Assembly (NCBI GenBank): GCA_001556025.1
Contig: LSIB01000081.1
Coordinates: 1-64,000 of the forward strand
Source of the DNA: Rhizobiales bacterium CCH3-A5
GTDB taxonomy: Bacteria; Pseudomonadota; Alphaproteobacteria; Rhizobiales; Beijerinckiaceae
Direction of reading: 5' to 3'
DNA: 64,000 nucleotides
The notes beneath the pieces are model-generated. The model saw only the letters and a list, made by a program, of their open reading frames with translations. It made no database searches and was not told the origin of the DNA. A program made the position numbers and the translations under genes. Below are positions 33,694 through 41,923 of the stretch, piece by piece (positions within the stretch are counted from its first letter, which is position 1; each line of letters begins with the position of its first letter).

Positions 33694-35028
33694 TCAGCCG
33701 AAGAGCCTGAGCACGCCCTGATCGGCCTGCGAGGCGAGCGACAGCGCGGTCTGCGAGAGCTGCTGGCGTGTGTTGAGGGCGAGGAGTTTGGCTCCCTCCT
33801 CGTTGGAATCGGCCAGCACGAGGTTATCGGCGCCTGTGGTCAGCGTGTTGACCAGATTCTTGGTGAAGTCCTGACGGGTCTGCACGACCGAAAGGTTGGA
33901 GCCGAGCGTCGACGAGATAGAGCGCAGGGAGGTGAGAGCGCTGGTCAGGGTGTCGGCCACCGAGTTGAGGCTGACGTCGTCCTGGATGTTGAACTGGCCG
34001 GTAAGCGCGGTGCCGCTGACGGCGGTCAGCACGCCGAGATTGGCGGCCGTCAACGTCTCGCCCTGGATGTCGAGCTTCGACTGGTTGGTGCCGGTCTTCT
34101 CGTTGAAGATGATCGAGAGCCTGTCGCCGTTGAGCAGGTTCTTGCCGTTGTATCCGGCGTCCTTGGCGAGTTGGTCGATCTGCGCCGAAAGGTCGTTGAA
34201 CTGCTTGATCAGGTTCGAGCGAACGGTCGAGTTGCCGCCCGAGGCCACGATGCCGGCGCCGGCCGTGTCGCCGTCAGCGACCAGCAGGCCGATGGCGACG
34301 TTCTGGTTGGTGGCGCTGGAGGCGTTGGTGCGGGCGTTGGCGGCCGAGGTGCCGGCGCCGAGACCGACGCGGAGCGTCGATGAGCCGAGACCAGTGACGC
34401 TGAGACGGCCCTGATCATCGACGGTGGCGGTGGCGATGCCGGAGCTGTTGATCGAGTTGACGAGGTCGCGAACCGTCGCGGTGGCGGACAGATCGACCGT
34501 ATAGGTGGTCGAGCCGGCCGAAACCGTCAAGGCGAGGTTGGTGTTGGTGGTGGTGTCGATCAGGTGACCGGTGTCGGTGGCCGTGGCCGCGGCAGCCGCA
34601 CCGGCCTCGCCGATGCGCTTGTCGAGAGCGATGTCCTTGCGGCTCTTGCCGCTTGTGGCGGTCACTTCCGCCGCGGTAGCGAGCACATCCGCAGCGCCCG
34701 ATTTGCTCGGGCGGTTGGCGGCTGCGTCGGCCTGGGCCTGCTTGATCGTGGACTGCAGGGACTGGACCAGCTTGGTGATCGAGTCGATGCCCTGCGACGC
34801 GGCCGTGATGGTCTGCACGCCGTTGGAGATGCCGTCGAGCAGCCCGCGCAATTCTCCGGCGCGATCGTTCAGGCCAAGTGAAGTGAAGAAATTGACCGGG
34901 TTGTCGATCGCCGAATTGACCCGCTTTCCAGTGGCGAGGCGGTTCTGGATGACGCCCTGCTCGGCGGTGGTCTGCTGCAGCGACAGCAGGTTCTGCCTGA
35001 CGCCGGCGGTGAGAATTGTGTTCGCCAT
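33694..35028 (-). CDS. fliC: Flagellin 1
   Basis: A 444-residue flagellin. The N terminus has SLQQTTAEQGVIQNRLATGK and VNFFTSLGLNDRAGELRGLL; the C terminus ends with TRQQLSQTALSLASQADQGV followed by LRLFG. These are the conserved D0/D1 ends; residues ~110-300 form the variable domain. It shares a long nearly identical central region with the neighbouring flagellin (35219-36550), while the N-terminal 40 residues differ more. It is exported through the flagellar type III apparatus to build the filament. Start ATG at 35026-35028. Confidence 0.93.
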   Translation of the reverse strand: MANTILTAGVRQNLLSLQQTTAEQGVIQNRLATGKRVNSAIDNPVNFFTSLGLNDRAGELRGLLDGISNGVQTITAASQGIDSITKLVQSLQSTIKQAQADAAANRPSKSGAADVLATAAEVTATSGKSRKDIALDKRIGEAGAAAAATATDTGHLIDTTTNTNLALTVSAGSTTYTVDLSATATVRDLVNSINSSGIATATVDDQGRLSVTGLGSSTLRVGLGAGTSAANARTNASSATNQNVAIGLLVADGDTAGAGIVASGGNSTVRSNLIKQFNDLSAQIDQLAKDAGYNGKNLLNGDRLSIIFNEKTGTNQSKLDIQGETLTAANLGVLTAVSGTALTGQFNIQDDVSLNSVADTLTSALTSLRSISSTLGSNLSVVQTRQDFTKNLVNTLTTGADNLVLADSNEEGAKLLALNTRQQLSQTALSLASQADQGVLRLFG

Positions 35029-35139
35029 CTCTCGGTCCCCTGAAAGCGCGATTCGGCGCAAGTCCGGTTTGATCTGGACCGATCATCATTTGTTAAGGCT
35101 AATAAATGGTTAACCGCATAACAAAGACCCTTAACGAAA

Positions 35140-35165
35140 AGCGGCGGCGCTCGCGCGCCGCCGCT
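35140..35165 (-). terminator. Terminator after flagellin 2
   Basis: Perfect 10-bp stem AGCGGCGGCG/CGCCGCCGCT with a six-base loop. Read on the minus strand it is followed by TTTTCGTT. It lies 54 bp beyond the stop of flagellin 2 and separates it from flagellin 1, so the two filament genes are probably separate transcripts. Confidence 0.75.
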
Positions 35166-35218
35166 TTCCTTGTCTTCGGCCCACATCCTGTGGGCAGCCC
35201 GCTTCTGCGGACGAAGGA

Positions 35219-36550
35219 TCAGAACAGGCGCAGGACCGCCTGATCGGCCTGGCTGGAGAGCGTCAGAGCCGTCTGCGACAGCTGCTGGCGGGTCTGCAGG
35301 GCAAGCAGCTTGGCGCCTTCCTCGTTGGTGTCGGCGAGCACCAGGTTGTCCGCGCCCTGGGTCAGGGTGTTCACCAGGTTCTTGGTGAAGTCCTGACGGG
35401 TCTGGACGATCGAGAGGCTGGAACCCAGCGACGACGAGGTCGAACGCAGCGAGGTCAGGGCGTTGGTCAGGGCATCCGCGGCGCCGGCGAGGTCGGTGTC
35501 GCTCTGGATGTTGAACTCGCCGGTGAGCGCCGTGCCGCTGACGGCCGTGTTGATGCCGAGGTTGCCCGAATTCAGGACGGAGCCCTGGATGTCCAGCTTG
35601 CTCTGCTGCGAGCCGGTCTTCTCGTTGAACACGATCGAGAGCTTGTCGCCCTTGAGCAGGTTCTTGCCGTTGAAGCCCGCATCCGTGGCAAGCTGGTCGA
35701 TCTGCGTGCGCAGGTCGTTGAACTGCTTGATCAGGTTCGAGCGAACGGTCGAGTTGCCGCCCGAGGCCACGATGCCGGCGCCGGCGGTGTCGCCGTCGGC
35801 GACGGCAAGGCCGAAGGCGACGTTCTGGTTGGTGCCGCTGGAGGCGTTGGTACGGGCGAGAGCCGCCGTGGTGCCAGCGCCGATACCGACGCGCAGCGTA
35901 TCGGAGCCGTTGCCGGTGACGTTCAGGCGGCCCTGGTCGTCGATCGAGGCCGAGGCGACGCCAGAGCTGTTGATCGAGTTCACCAGGTCGCGGACCGTCG
36001 CCGTCGCAGCCAGATCGACGGTATAGGTGGTCGAGCCGGCCGAAACCGTCAGGGCCAGGTTGGTGTTGGTGGTGGTGTCGATCAGGTTACCGACGTCGGT
36101 GGCGGTCGCGTCGGCAGCCGCATTGGCTTCGCCGATGCGCTTGTCGAGAGCGATGTCCTTGCGGCTCTTGCCGCCGGTCGCCGTGACCTCCGCGGCGTCG
36201 GCGAGGACGTCGGCGGTACCGACCTTGTTGGGACGGTTAGCGGCGGCGTCGGCCTGGGCCTGCTTGACGGTGGACTGCAGCGATTCGACCAGCTTGACGG
36301 CGGAGTCGATGCCCTGCGAGGCAGCCTGAATGGTCTGGATGCCGTTGCCGATGCCGTCGAGCAGGCCGGTGAGCTGGCCGGCGCGATCGTTCAGGCCAGC
36401 GGCCGTGAAGAAGTTGACGGCGTTGTCGACGGCGGAGTTGACCTTCTTGCCGGTGGCAAGACGGAGCTGACCCTGCTGGGACGTCGCGGTCGTGGAGGCG
36501 AGCGAGGAGAGAGCGGCGCGAACGCCGGAGGAAAGCGAAGTGACGGCCAT
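35219..36550 (-). CDS. fliC: Flagellin 2
   Basis: A 443-residue flagellin, the tandem partner of flagellin 1, 190 bp upstream of its start. N terminus MAVTSLSSGVRAALSSLAST and the LATGKKVNSAVDNAVNFFTA motif; C terminus TRQQLSQTALTLSSQADQAV. The core (about residues 75-290) is nearly the same as in flagellin 1, including stretches identical at the DNA level. Tandem flagellins with divided roles are common in alphaproteobacteria. Start ATG at 36548-36550, preceded by AGAAGG; an upstream start at 36610 would add 20 residues untypical of flagellin. Confidence 0.92.
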   Translation of the reverse strand: MAVTSLSSGVRAALSSLASTTATSQQGQLRLATGKKVNSAVDNAVNFFTAAGLNDRAGQLTGLLDGIGNGIQTIQAASQGIDSAVKLVESLQSTVKQAQADAAANRPNKVGTADVLADAAEVTATGGKSRKDIALDKRIGEANAAADATATDVGNLIDTTTNTNLALTVSAGSTTYTVDLAATATVRDLVNSINSSGVASASIDDQGRLNVTGNGSDTLRVGIGAGTTAALARTNASSGTNQNVAFGLAVADGDTAGAGIVASGGNSTVRSNLIKQFNDLRTQIDQLATDAGFNGKNLLKGDKLSIVFNEKTGSQQSKLDIQGSVLNSGNLGINTAVSGTALTGEFNIQSDTDLAGAADALTNALTSLRSTSSSLGSSLSIVQTRQDFTKNLVNTLTQGADNLVLADTNEEGAKLLALQTRQQLSQTALTLSSQADQAVLRLF

Positions 36551-36741
36551 GTGAGTGAAACCTTCTGGTTTGATGCCTTCTGGCGTCGGGCCGTTCTGGC
36601 TCCGACCCACAAACCCTGCGCGCCGAGCCCGTAACGAGAGGTAAATTTCTGCCGTCGAATTGTGCAGGACCGTGTCGAACCAGTGACATGGTTAACCGCT
36701 CGTGAAGCCGCAGGGCCCGATGGGATCGCGGTTTCGCAACG

Positions 36742-36768
36742 AAAAAAGCCGCCCATGACGGGCGGCTT
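36742..36768 (-). terminator. Rho-independent terminator after the FlaG-like gene
   Basis: Stem AAGCCGCCC/GGGCGGCTT with a five-base loop; on the minus strand it is followed by TTTTTT (36742-36747). It ends the 36808-37275 transcript before the flagellin 2 promoter. Confidence 0.88.
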
Positions 36769-36807
36769 GTCGACACGGTGAGGGGGTGGCCTGAACGACT
36801 GCGCTGC

Positions 36808-37275
36808 TCAGGCGGTGCGCTCGACGTAGCGCGCGGTCGCGTCCTCGGCAAGCCTGGCGCGTTCCGCGATCTCGCGCGAGTAGCGCCGCAGTTTCAGGGT
36901 GGCCTCGTCTGGCAGGGTCTGCACGGTTTCGCCGGTCTCGACGTTCGTCTTCTGCAGCACCACGGTGCGCGTCGGCGGGTCGATCACCAGCCGCCGCTCG
37001 ATGACGTCCTGCAGCGAGGTTGCACGGAAATCGCTCTCGCGGCGGGCCTGCTCCTGCCGGCGGTCCGTCTCGCTGCGCTTGTCCTGGACGTCCTGCTGAA
37101 GATCGCGCTGGTCGCGCCGCCCGATATCGACGCGGACCGCGTCGCCGGCCGACTGGACGGTCTTCTCGGGGCTAAGATCAACCGCGACGCCGCCGACGGT
37201 CGCGAGGACATCCGAGCGGGGAACGACGAGATTGTTGCCCAGCGGGATCAGTTTCGATGCGTTGCCAAAGTCCAT
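36808..37275 (-). CDS. FlaG-like flagellar protein
   Basis: A 155-residue protein with a highly charged middle (QQDVQDKRSETDRRQEQARR, probably helical) and a C-terminal section RLVIDPPTRTVVLQKTNVET, then VQTLPDEATLKLRRY. The last part follows the pattern of FlaG (strand, D-x-x-TGE, I/L-P-x-E), a protein that affects filament length. The fit is by pattern and by its place between flagellin 2 and a FlgN-like chaperone gene. No signal peptide. It has its own terminator. A name cannot be given with confidence. Confidence 0.65.
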   Translation of the reverse strand: MDFGNASKLIPLGNNLVVPRSDVLATVGGVAVDLSPEKTVQSAGDAVRVDIGRRDQRDLQQDVQDKRSETDRRQEQARRESDFRATSLQDVIERRLVIDPPTRTVVLQKTNVETGETVQTLPDEATLKLRRYSREIAERARLAEDATARYVERTA

Positions 37276-37299
37276 GTCTCACTCCTTCTGGAGCGTGAA

Positions 37300-37316
37300 C
37301 CGGCGGCTCTTGCCGC
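37300..37316 (-). promoter_or_regulatory. Weak relative of the flagellar dyad
   Basis: CCGGCG-GCTCT-TGCCGC has the same 6-5-6 geometry as the flgE, fliX and flgB dyads but imperfect arms. It is only 25-41 bp upstream of the FlaG-like start and may be chance. Confidence 0.25.
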
Positions 37317-37433
37317 CCGGTCGCGATGGTGACGGACGGAATGCGCCCGGCTTATCGCAGCGACCATGGCAGCAAAGATTGAATCTGACGTAAGGGAATT
37401 AGGTAAATATTGACGGGTGCGTCGGGAGCGCAC

Positions 37434-37922
37434 TCAGAGGTTGCGCGAGATCACCAGCGGGCCGGCATTGGGGCGCGCGAACGCGCCGGCTCCCACCGTT
37501 GCAGTCGGCCCATATCCCGGCGCACGCATCGCCTTGTTGGCGTCGGTGGCGAGGTCGCGCACGATCGATTCCGAGACGGCGCGCGCTGTGGCCAGCACCA
37601 TCTGGTTGGTCTCGATCAGCGTCTGGAAGGCGCCGTGCTCGGCCTTGAGCCGGCGCACCTGCTCGGGCGCGAAACGCGCCAGAGCGACGGCGTTGAGCTT
37701 CACCTGCTCGACGCCGCGCATATAGATGCCCGCGAGTTCGGTCTTGCGCGGCTCGCGATCCATGGCTTCCCTGAGTTTGCCGGCGCGCAGCAGCGCGGTT
37801 TCCTCGCCGACGACATGGGAGAGGCCGCCCAGCGCCTCGATCACCGCCTCGACGAGCGCGCGAGCGTCGAGCGGGCCGGAGATGCGGGGACGTTCGTCGA
37901 GAACGCGCCTAGCGACCGACAT
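37434..37922 (-). CDS. FlgN-like flagellar chaperone
   Basis: A 162-residue, mostly helical protein. LVEAVIEALGGLSHVVGEET and ALLRAGKLREAMDREPRKTE give the FlgN pattern: an acidic helix with E-E-T-ALL-R and a long coiled-coil helix (PEQVRRLKAEHGAFQTLIET). FlgN chaperones FlgK and FlgL for type III export, both encoded in this cluster. Its start overlaps the stop of cheL by 14 bp, so it belongs to the flgI-cheL unit. Confidence 0.72.
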   Translation of the reverse strand: MSVARRVLDERPRISGPLDARALVEAVIEALGGLSHVVGEETALLRAGKLREAMDREPRKTELAGIYMRGVEQVKLNAVALARFAPEQVRRLKAEHGAFQTLIETNQMVLATARAVSESIVRDLATDANKAMRAPGYGPTATVGAGAFARPNAGPLVISRNL

Positions 37923-38286
37923 TCTGCGCTCCGGAAATGGCCGCCTGCGGCGCTGACTGCTCCTGGACGCGAATCAGATCGCGAAAGATCTGGTCCGACA
38001 GGCCGATGCCGCCGGCCTGCTGGATCTGCTTTGCGTATTGCTGGGTGAGCTGCGACTTGAAGATGCCGCCGCCGGTTCCGTTCTCGCCCAGAGGGCCTTC
38101 CGTACCCTCGGGCGTGGCGAAGAGGCGCTCGGTCACCTGCTCGAGGAAGACCGTTTCGAAATCGTCGGCCTGCTTCTTCGCCTTGGCCTTGGCGGGGTCG
38201 AGCAGCGCGTTCTTGACGCCGTCGAGAATGTTGCCGGCCGCGTTGATCGCGAGCTTGGCTGCGGGGAGGGCAAGGGTCGCGCTCAT
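37909..38286 (-). CDS. cheL: Rod-binding protein CheL (FlgJ N-terminal-like)
   Basis: A 125-residue protein matching the rod-binding domain of FlgJ: QADDFETVFLEQVTERLFAT near residues 39-58 and KSQLTQQYAKQIQQAGGIGL at 77-96. It lacks the muramidase domain of enteric FlgJ, as usual for CheL in alphaproteobacteria. It helps rod assembly or capping in the periplasm. The start shares bases with the flgI stop (TGATG at 38284-38288), so both are coupled, with the FlgN-like gene next. Confidence 0.85.
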   Translation of the reverse strand: MSATLALPAAKLAINAAGNILDGVKNALLDPAKAKAKKQADDFETVFLEQVTERLFATPEGTEGPLGENGTGGGIFKSQLTQQYAKQIQQAGGIGLSDQIFRDLIRVQEQSAPQAAISGAQNVGR

Positions 38287-39431
38287 CACATCACCTCGAT
38301 TTCGGCCTGCAGCGCGCCGGCTGTCTTGATGGCCTGGAGAATGGAGATCAGGTCGCGCGGGCCGATGCCCAGCGCGTTCAGCCCGTCGACGAGCTCGGCC
38401 AGCGTCACGCTCTCGCGGACCAAAGCGAGCTTGTTGCCGCCTTCGGTGTCGACCTTGACGTTTGAGCGCGGCGTCACGACCGTCTGGCCGCGCGACAGCG
38501 GATTGGGCTGGCTGACCTGCGGCTGCTCGGTGATCGTCACCGTCAGGTTGCCCTGCGCGACCGCCACGGTGGAGACGCGGACGTCCTTGCCCATGACGAT
38601 GATGCCGGAGCGCTCGTCGATGACGATGCGGGCGAGCTGGTCTGGCTCGATCCTGAGCTGCTCGATATCGGTCAGCATCCGGATCATGTTGCCCTGGAAG
38701 CGCTGCGGGATCTGAAGGACAACGGTCGAGGGGTCGGTCGGCTCGGCCGCGTCGCCGCCGAGGAAGTCGTTGATGGCGGCGGCCATGCGGCGGGCTGTGG
38801 TCAGGTCCGGGTTGCGCAGCGAAAGCCGCAGCGTCTTGAGCTTGTTCAAAGCGAAGTCGATCTCGCGCTCGACCAGGCCGCCATTGGCGATGCGCCCGAC
38901 GGTCGGCACGCCGCGCGTGATCTTGGAGGCCTCGCCCTCGGCCGAGAAACCGGCGATGGCGACCGGCCCCTGCGAGACGGCATAGACCTCGCCGTCGGCG
39001 CCCAGCAGCGGCGTCGCGAGCAACGTGCCGCCCTGCAGCGACTTGGCGTCGCCCAACGCCGACACCGTGACGTCGAGACGCGTGCCCTGCGTGGCGAAGG
39101 GTGGGAGGTTCGCCGTCACCATGACAGCCGCGACATTGGCGGTGCGCATGTTGGCGCCGCGCGTGTTGACGCCGAGGCGCTCCAGCATCGCGGTCAGCGA
39201 CTGCTTGGTGAAGGGCGCGTTGTTCAGCGTATCGCCGGTGCCGTTGAGGCCGACGACGATGCCGTAGCCTAGGATCTGGTTGGCGCGCACGCCCTCGACC
39301 GCCGCGAGATCCTTGATCCGCGACAGCGCGTGGACCGGACTGGCGACGAAGGCCAGTCCGAGCGCCAGGCAAAGCGTCATCAGCCGCGGCAGCCGCGTCG
39401 TCAAAAGGGAGAGGGCAGGCAGGCGGGACAT
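38286..39431 (-). CDS. flgI: Flagellar P-ring protein FlgI
   Basis: A 381-residue P-ring subunit with a Sec signal peptide (residues 1-35, ending VHALSRI). The mature start SRIKDLAAVEGVRANQILGY and motifs LNNAPFTKQSLTAMLERLGV, RTANVAAVMVTANLPPFA and the end IGPRDLISILQAIKTAGALQ are typical. It forms the P ring around the rod in the periplasm. It starts a minus-strand unit flgI-cheL-FlgN-like and is divergent from fliX, as in Caulobacter. ATG at 39429-39431. Confidence 0.95.
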   Translation of the reverse strand: MSRLPALSLLTTRLPRLMTLCLALGLAFVASPVHALSRIKDLAAVEGVRANQILGYGIVVGLNGTGDTLNNAPFTKQSLTAMLERLGVNTRGANMRTANVAAVMVTANLPPFATQGTRLDVTVSALGDAKSLQGGTLLATPLLGADGEVYAVSQGPVAIAGFSAEGEASKITRGVPTVGRIANGGLVEREIDFALNKLKTLRLSLRNPDLTTARRMAAAINDFLGGDAAEPTDPSTVVLQIPQRFQGNMIRMLTDIEQLRIEPDQLARIVIDERSGIIVMGKDVRVSTVAVAQGNLTVTITEQPQVSQPNPLSRGQTVVTPRSNVKVDTEGGNKLALVRESVTLAELVDGLNALGIGPRDLISILQAIKTAGALQAEIEVM

Positions 39432-39579
39432 GAAGCATACCGGCTGGAGAAAAGCGTTCCGGCGACTGCCTTGCGATCCCCGTGCCAGATCGCTCGCAAT
39501 TGAAAACCTCTATTTTCCAATTGTTTGCGTTTGAGGTGCAGTCTGCCGGCCTGTGGAGAGTCCCTGCCGAAGCTGCCGC

Positions 39580-39598
39580 CCCGGCAGTTTCTGCCGGG
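39580..39598 (+). promoter_or_regulatory. Flagellar dyad (6-5-6) between flgI and fliX
   Basis: CCCGGCAG-TTT-CTGCCGGG is a perfect 19-bp palindrome containing CCGGCA-GTTTC-TGCCGG, the same element found before flgE and flgB. It lies 72 bp before fliX and 149 bp before the divergent flgI. FlbD is the likely binder by analogy with the Caulobacter FliX/FlbD pair; this is inferred. Confidence 0.65.
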
Positions 39599-39670
39599 TG
39601 GTTTACCGGCTGTTAACCATGCCGGCCCAAGCCTGAGCGGCAGGATGGGCCAGCTTTGGAGGAGGGCGTC

Positions 39671-40075
39671 ATGATCCGTATCGACCCGCGCGCCCCGATC
39701 GCCAATGCGGCGCAGGCCAGTCAGGCCAGGCGCCCCGGGGCCGCCTTCGAGCTGCCGAAGAAGGAGCAGGCCGCGCCAGCGCGCACGAGTTCGCTCCACG
39801 CCTCGGCCCCGCTCGACACGCTGCTCGCCGTGCAGGCGCAGGAAGACCCTGCCGAGCGCAAGAAGCGCCAAGCCAGACGCGGACATGATCTGCTCGACGG
39901 GCTCGACCGGCTAAAGGCTGCGCTGCTCTCAGGCCGCGTCCAGATCGCCGAACTGGAGCGCCTGAAGGGCATGCTCTCGTCGCGTCGCGAGATCACCGAC
40001 GATCCGCGCCTCGACGAGGTTCTCGCGCATATCGAATTGCGCGCGGCGGTGGAACTCGCCAAATTGGGGCGCTAG
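39671..40075 (+). CDS. fliX: Flagellar assembly regulator FliX
   Basis: A 134-residue protein matching FliX: MIRIDPRAPIANAAQASQAR, a variable linker, then HDLLDGLDRLKAALLSGRVQ and DPRLDEVLAHIELRAAVELA. In Caulobacter FliX couples early flagellar assembly to the activator FlbD, which switches on late flagellar genes. Divergent from flgI as in that organism. A strong ribosome site (GGAGGAGGG at 39658-39666) precedes the ATG at 39671, and a flagellar dyad lies in the promoter. Confidence 0.9.
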   Translation: MIRIDPRAPIANAAQASQARRPGAAFELPKKEQAAPARTSSLHASAPLDTLLAVQAQEDPAERKKRQARRGHDLLDGLDRLKAALLSGRVQIAELERLKGMLSSRREITDDPRLDEVLAHIELRAAVELAKLGR

Positions 40076-40090
40076 TGCAGCGCCCGCTGC

Positions 40091-41071
40091 CTATTCGATC
40101 ACGGAACCTGCCGCCTCGATCACCGGCTTCCAGCGGGTGATTTCGCCGACGAGTTTGGTCCTCAGAGCGTCTGGCGTCGCGGCGTCCGGGCTGGCCGCCA
40201 CGCCGCCGAGATCGGCGAACCGCGTCGTCACGACAGGCGCCATCAGCGCCATGCGCAGAGCATCGGCCAGTCGCTCGACCAGCGCCGGCGGCGTGCCTTT
40301 GGGCGCATAGAGACCGTGCCAAACCGAAATCTCGACGCCGGGCAGCCCCGCTTCCGCCAGCGTGGGCACCGCAGGCAGGGTGGCGAGCCGCTCCTTCGTC
40401 GTCAGGCCGAAGGCCTTCACCGCGCCGGCGTTGATCTGGCTCGTCGTGTTGGTGGTCTGGTCGCAGAGCAGATCGACACGCTTGCCGACGACGTCGTTCA
40501 GGGCGGCGGCCGTCCCGGTGTATGGCACCGAGACGATCGGCTGCTGCAGGGCGGTCATGAGCAGCAGAGAGCATAGCTGCGACGAGGCGCCGATGCCGGC
40601 ATGCGCGATCGAGACCTTTCCCGGATTGGCGCGAACATAGTCGGCGAGGCCGGCAGCGTTTGCGACCGGCATGTCGGGCCGGCCGACCAGCGTCATCGGC
40701 ACATCGACGACAAGCCCGATGGGGGCGAAGTCATCGACCGGCTGATAAGGCAGGCGGCGATAGAGTGTCGCCGATGAGGCGTGGCCGATATTGCTCAGCA
40801 GGATCGTATGGCCGTCGGGCGCAGCACGCGCGACACGGGCCGCGCCCGTGGTGCCGCCGGCCCCGGCGACGTTCTCGACGACGACCTGCTGTCCGAGCTT
40901 GCGGCTCATTTCCATTGCGATCAGGCGACCGACCAGGTCGGTCGGACCGCCGGCGGCGAATGGCACGACAAGGACGATCGGTCTCGCGGAAATGCCCTGC
41001 GCCAGCGCCTGATGCGAGCCGCCAGCCAACAATGCGGCGATCATCACCGCGATTGCGAAGAAGCTCTTCAT
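40091..41071 (-). CDS. Tripartite tricarboxylate transporter substrate-binding protein (Bug/TctC family)
   Basis: A 326-residue periplasmic binding protein. Residues 1-25 are a Sec signal peptide (ending QALAQ). The mature start is RPIVLVVPFAAGGPTDLVGR, the hallmark of Bug proteins, followed by ENVAGAGGTTGAARVARAAP and SNIGHASSATL. Members bind carboxylates for the TctAB permease, but no TctA/TctB genes are nearby, so it is an orphan receptor. It probably shares a transcript with the cupin and SDR genes upstream on the same strand (gaps 110 and 196 bp), in which case the three may handle a common organic acid; that is inferred only from position. Confidence 0.9.
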   Translation of the reverse strand: MKSFFAIAVMIAALLAGGSHQALAQGISARPIVLVVPFAAGGPTDLVGRLIAMEMSRKLGQQVVVENVAGAGGTTGAARVARAAPDGHTILLSNIGHASSATLYRRLPYQPVDDFAPIGLVVDVPMTLVGRPDMPVANAAGLADYVRANPGKVSIAHAGIGASSQLCSLLLMTALQQPIVSVPYTGTAAALNDVVGKRVDLLCDQTTNTTSQINAGAVKAFGLTTKERLATLPAVPTLAEAGLPGVEISVWHGLYAPKGTPPALVERLADALRMALMAPVVTTRFADLGGVAASPDAATPDALRTKLVGEITRWKPVIEAAGSVIE

Positions 41072-41181
41072 CAGGCTGCGCCTCCCGTCGCGGGAGAAAA
41101 ATTAGCTTGATGCGCCGCGCCGCGCGCCTCATCGAATGATCGCGCGCCGTCACGACTGCGTGACCCGGACGGCGTCGCCGC

Positions 41182-41727
41182 TCAGCGGATGAACTGATCC
41201 GCGAACTCCGCTCCGAGCCCGTTGGCGGCGTAATGCGCCCGGCATTTGTCCAGCCGCGTGAAGACGTCGTCATAGCCGAGGCATGTACCGTCGGGATCGA
41301 CATAGATCATCGCTCCGTTGACCTGGAACATCGTGATCATCTCCTCGACGTCGGGATCGACGACGAGCGTATGCGTTTCGCCGGGGGCCTCGTAGACATA
41401 GGAGCCTTGGGTCGCGACCCAGTCGTGCTCGAGATAGCGCCATGTCCCTTTGAGAACATAGCCGTGAACCGGCTGGGGATGGCGATGGCGCGAGAGCACG
41501 CCGGCGCGGCGCACGCGCAGCAGGTTCATCCAGTAGCCGCGCGTAACGCTCAGACAGAGCGGTCGGAACCAGACATTGTCGTCGACCGGAACCCAGACGC
41601 GCTCGTCCTGCGGGATCACGTCATGAACGATCAGTTCAGGCGGCGAATCCTTGGGTTGAGGATGGCGGTAGGGCGTCCAGCGCTCGGCGTCGGATGCCGC
41701 GACCGGGATGGGGCTGACCTTGTTCAT
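41182..41727 (-). CDS. Cupin-domain protein, 2,4'-dihydroxyacetophenone dioxygenase-like
   Basis: A 181-residue cupin. RVWVPVDDNVWFRPLCLSVT opens the fold, and HRHPQPVHGYVLKGTWRYLE followed by YVYEAPGETHTLV forms the metal-binding motifs, with several histidines as ligands. The overall pattern is that of 2,4'-dihydroxyacetophenone dioxygenase-like and ChrR-type cupins, which cleave or sense aromatic acids. Its neighbours are an SDR and a Bug-type binding protein. Cytoplasmic. A REP-like inverted repeat lies just upstream (41775-41850). Confidence 0.78.
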   Translation of the reverse strand: MNKVSPIPVAASDAERWTPYRHPQPKDSPPELIVHDVIPQDERVWVPVDDNVWFRPLCLSVTRGYWMNLLRVRRAGVLSRHRHPQPVHGYVLKGTWRYLEHDWVATQGSYVYEAPGETHTLVVDPDVEEMITMFQVNGAMIYVDPDGTCLGYDDVFTRLDKCRAHYAANGLGAEFADQFIR

Positions 41728-41774
41728 GATTGCGTCTCCCTAGGGATGTTCTCGTTTTCGGATACGACGTTAGC

Positions 41775-41850
41775 CGTCTCTGCGAGCGCAACGAAGCAAT
41801 CCGGCGTCTCGCGTAAACATCCGGATTGCTTCTCTGCGCTCGCAAAGACG
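41775..41850. repeat. REP-like inverted repeat
   Basis: Arms of 30 bases (41775-41804 and 41821-41850) are 27/30 complementary around a 16-base loop; each arm reads GCGAGCGCA...GAAGCAATCCGG. The arm matches a palindrome type scattered through Hyphomicrobiales chromosomes. It lies between the SDR and the cupin gene and may form a stem in the mRNA. Confidence 0.75.
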
Positions 41851-41923
41851 AATGACTGATCTGATTCAAGTGGCTCGCAATCTGATTCCGGGTTTGAATG
41901 CAAGGCTTTGATATTATGGAAAA

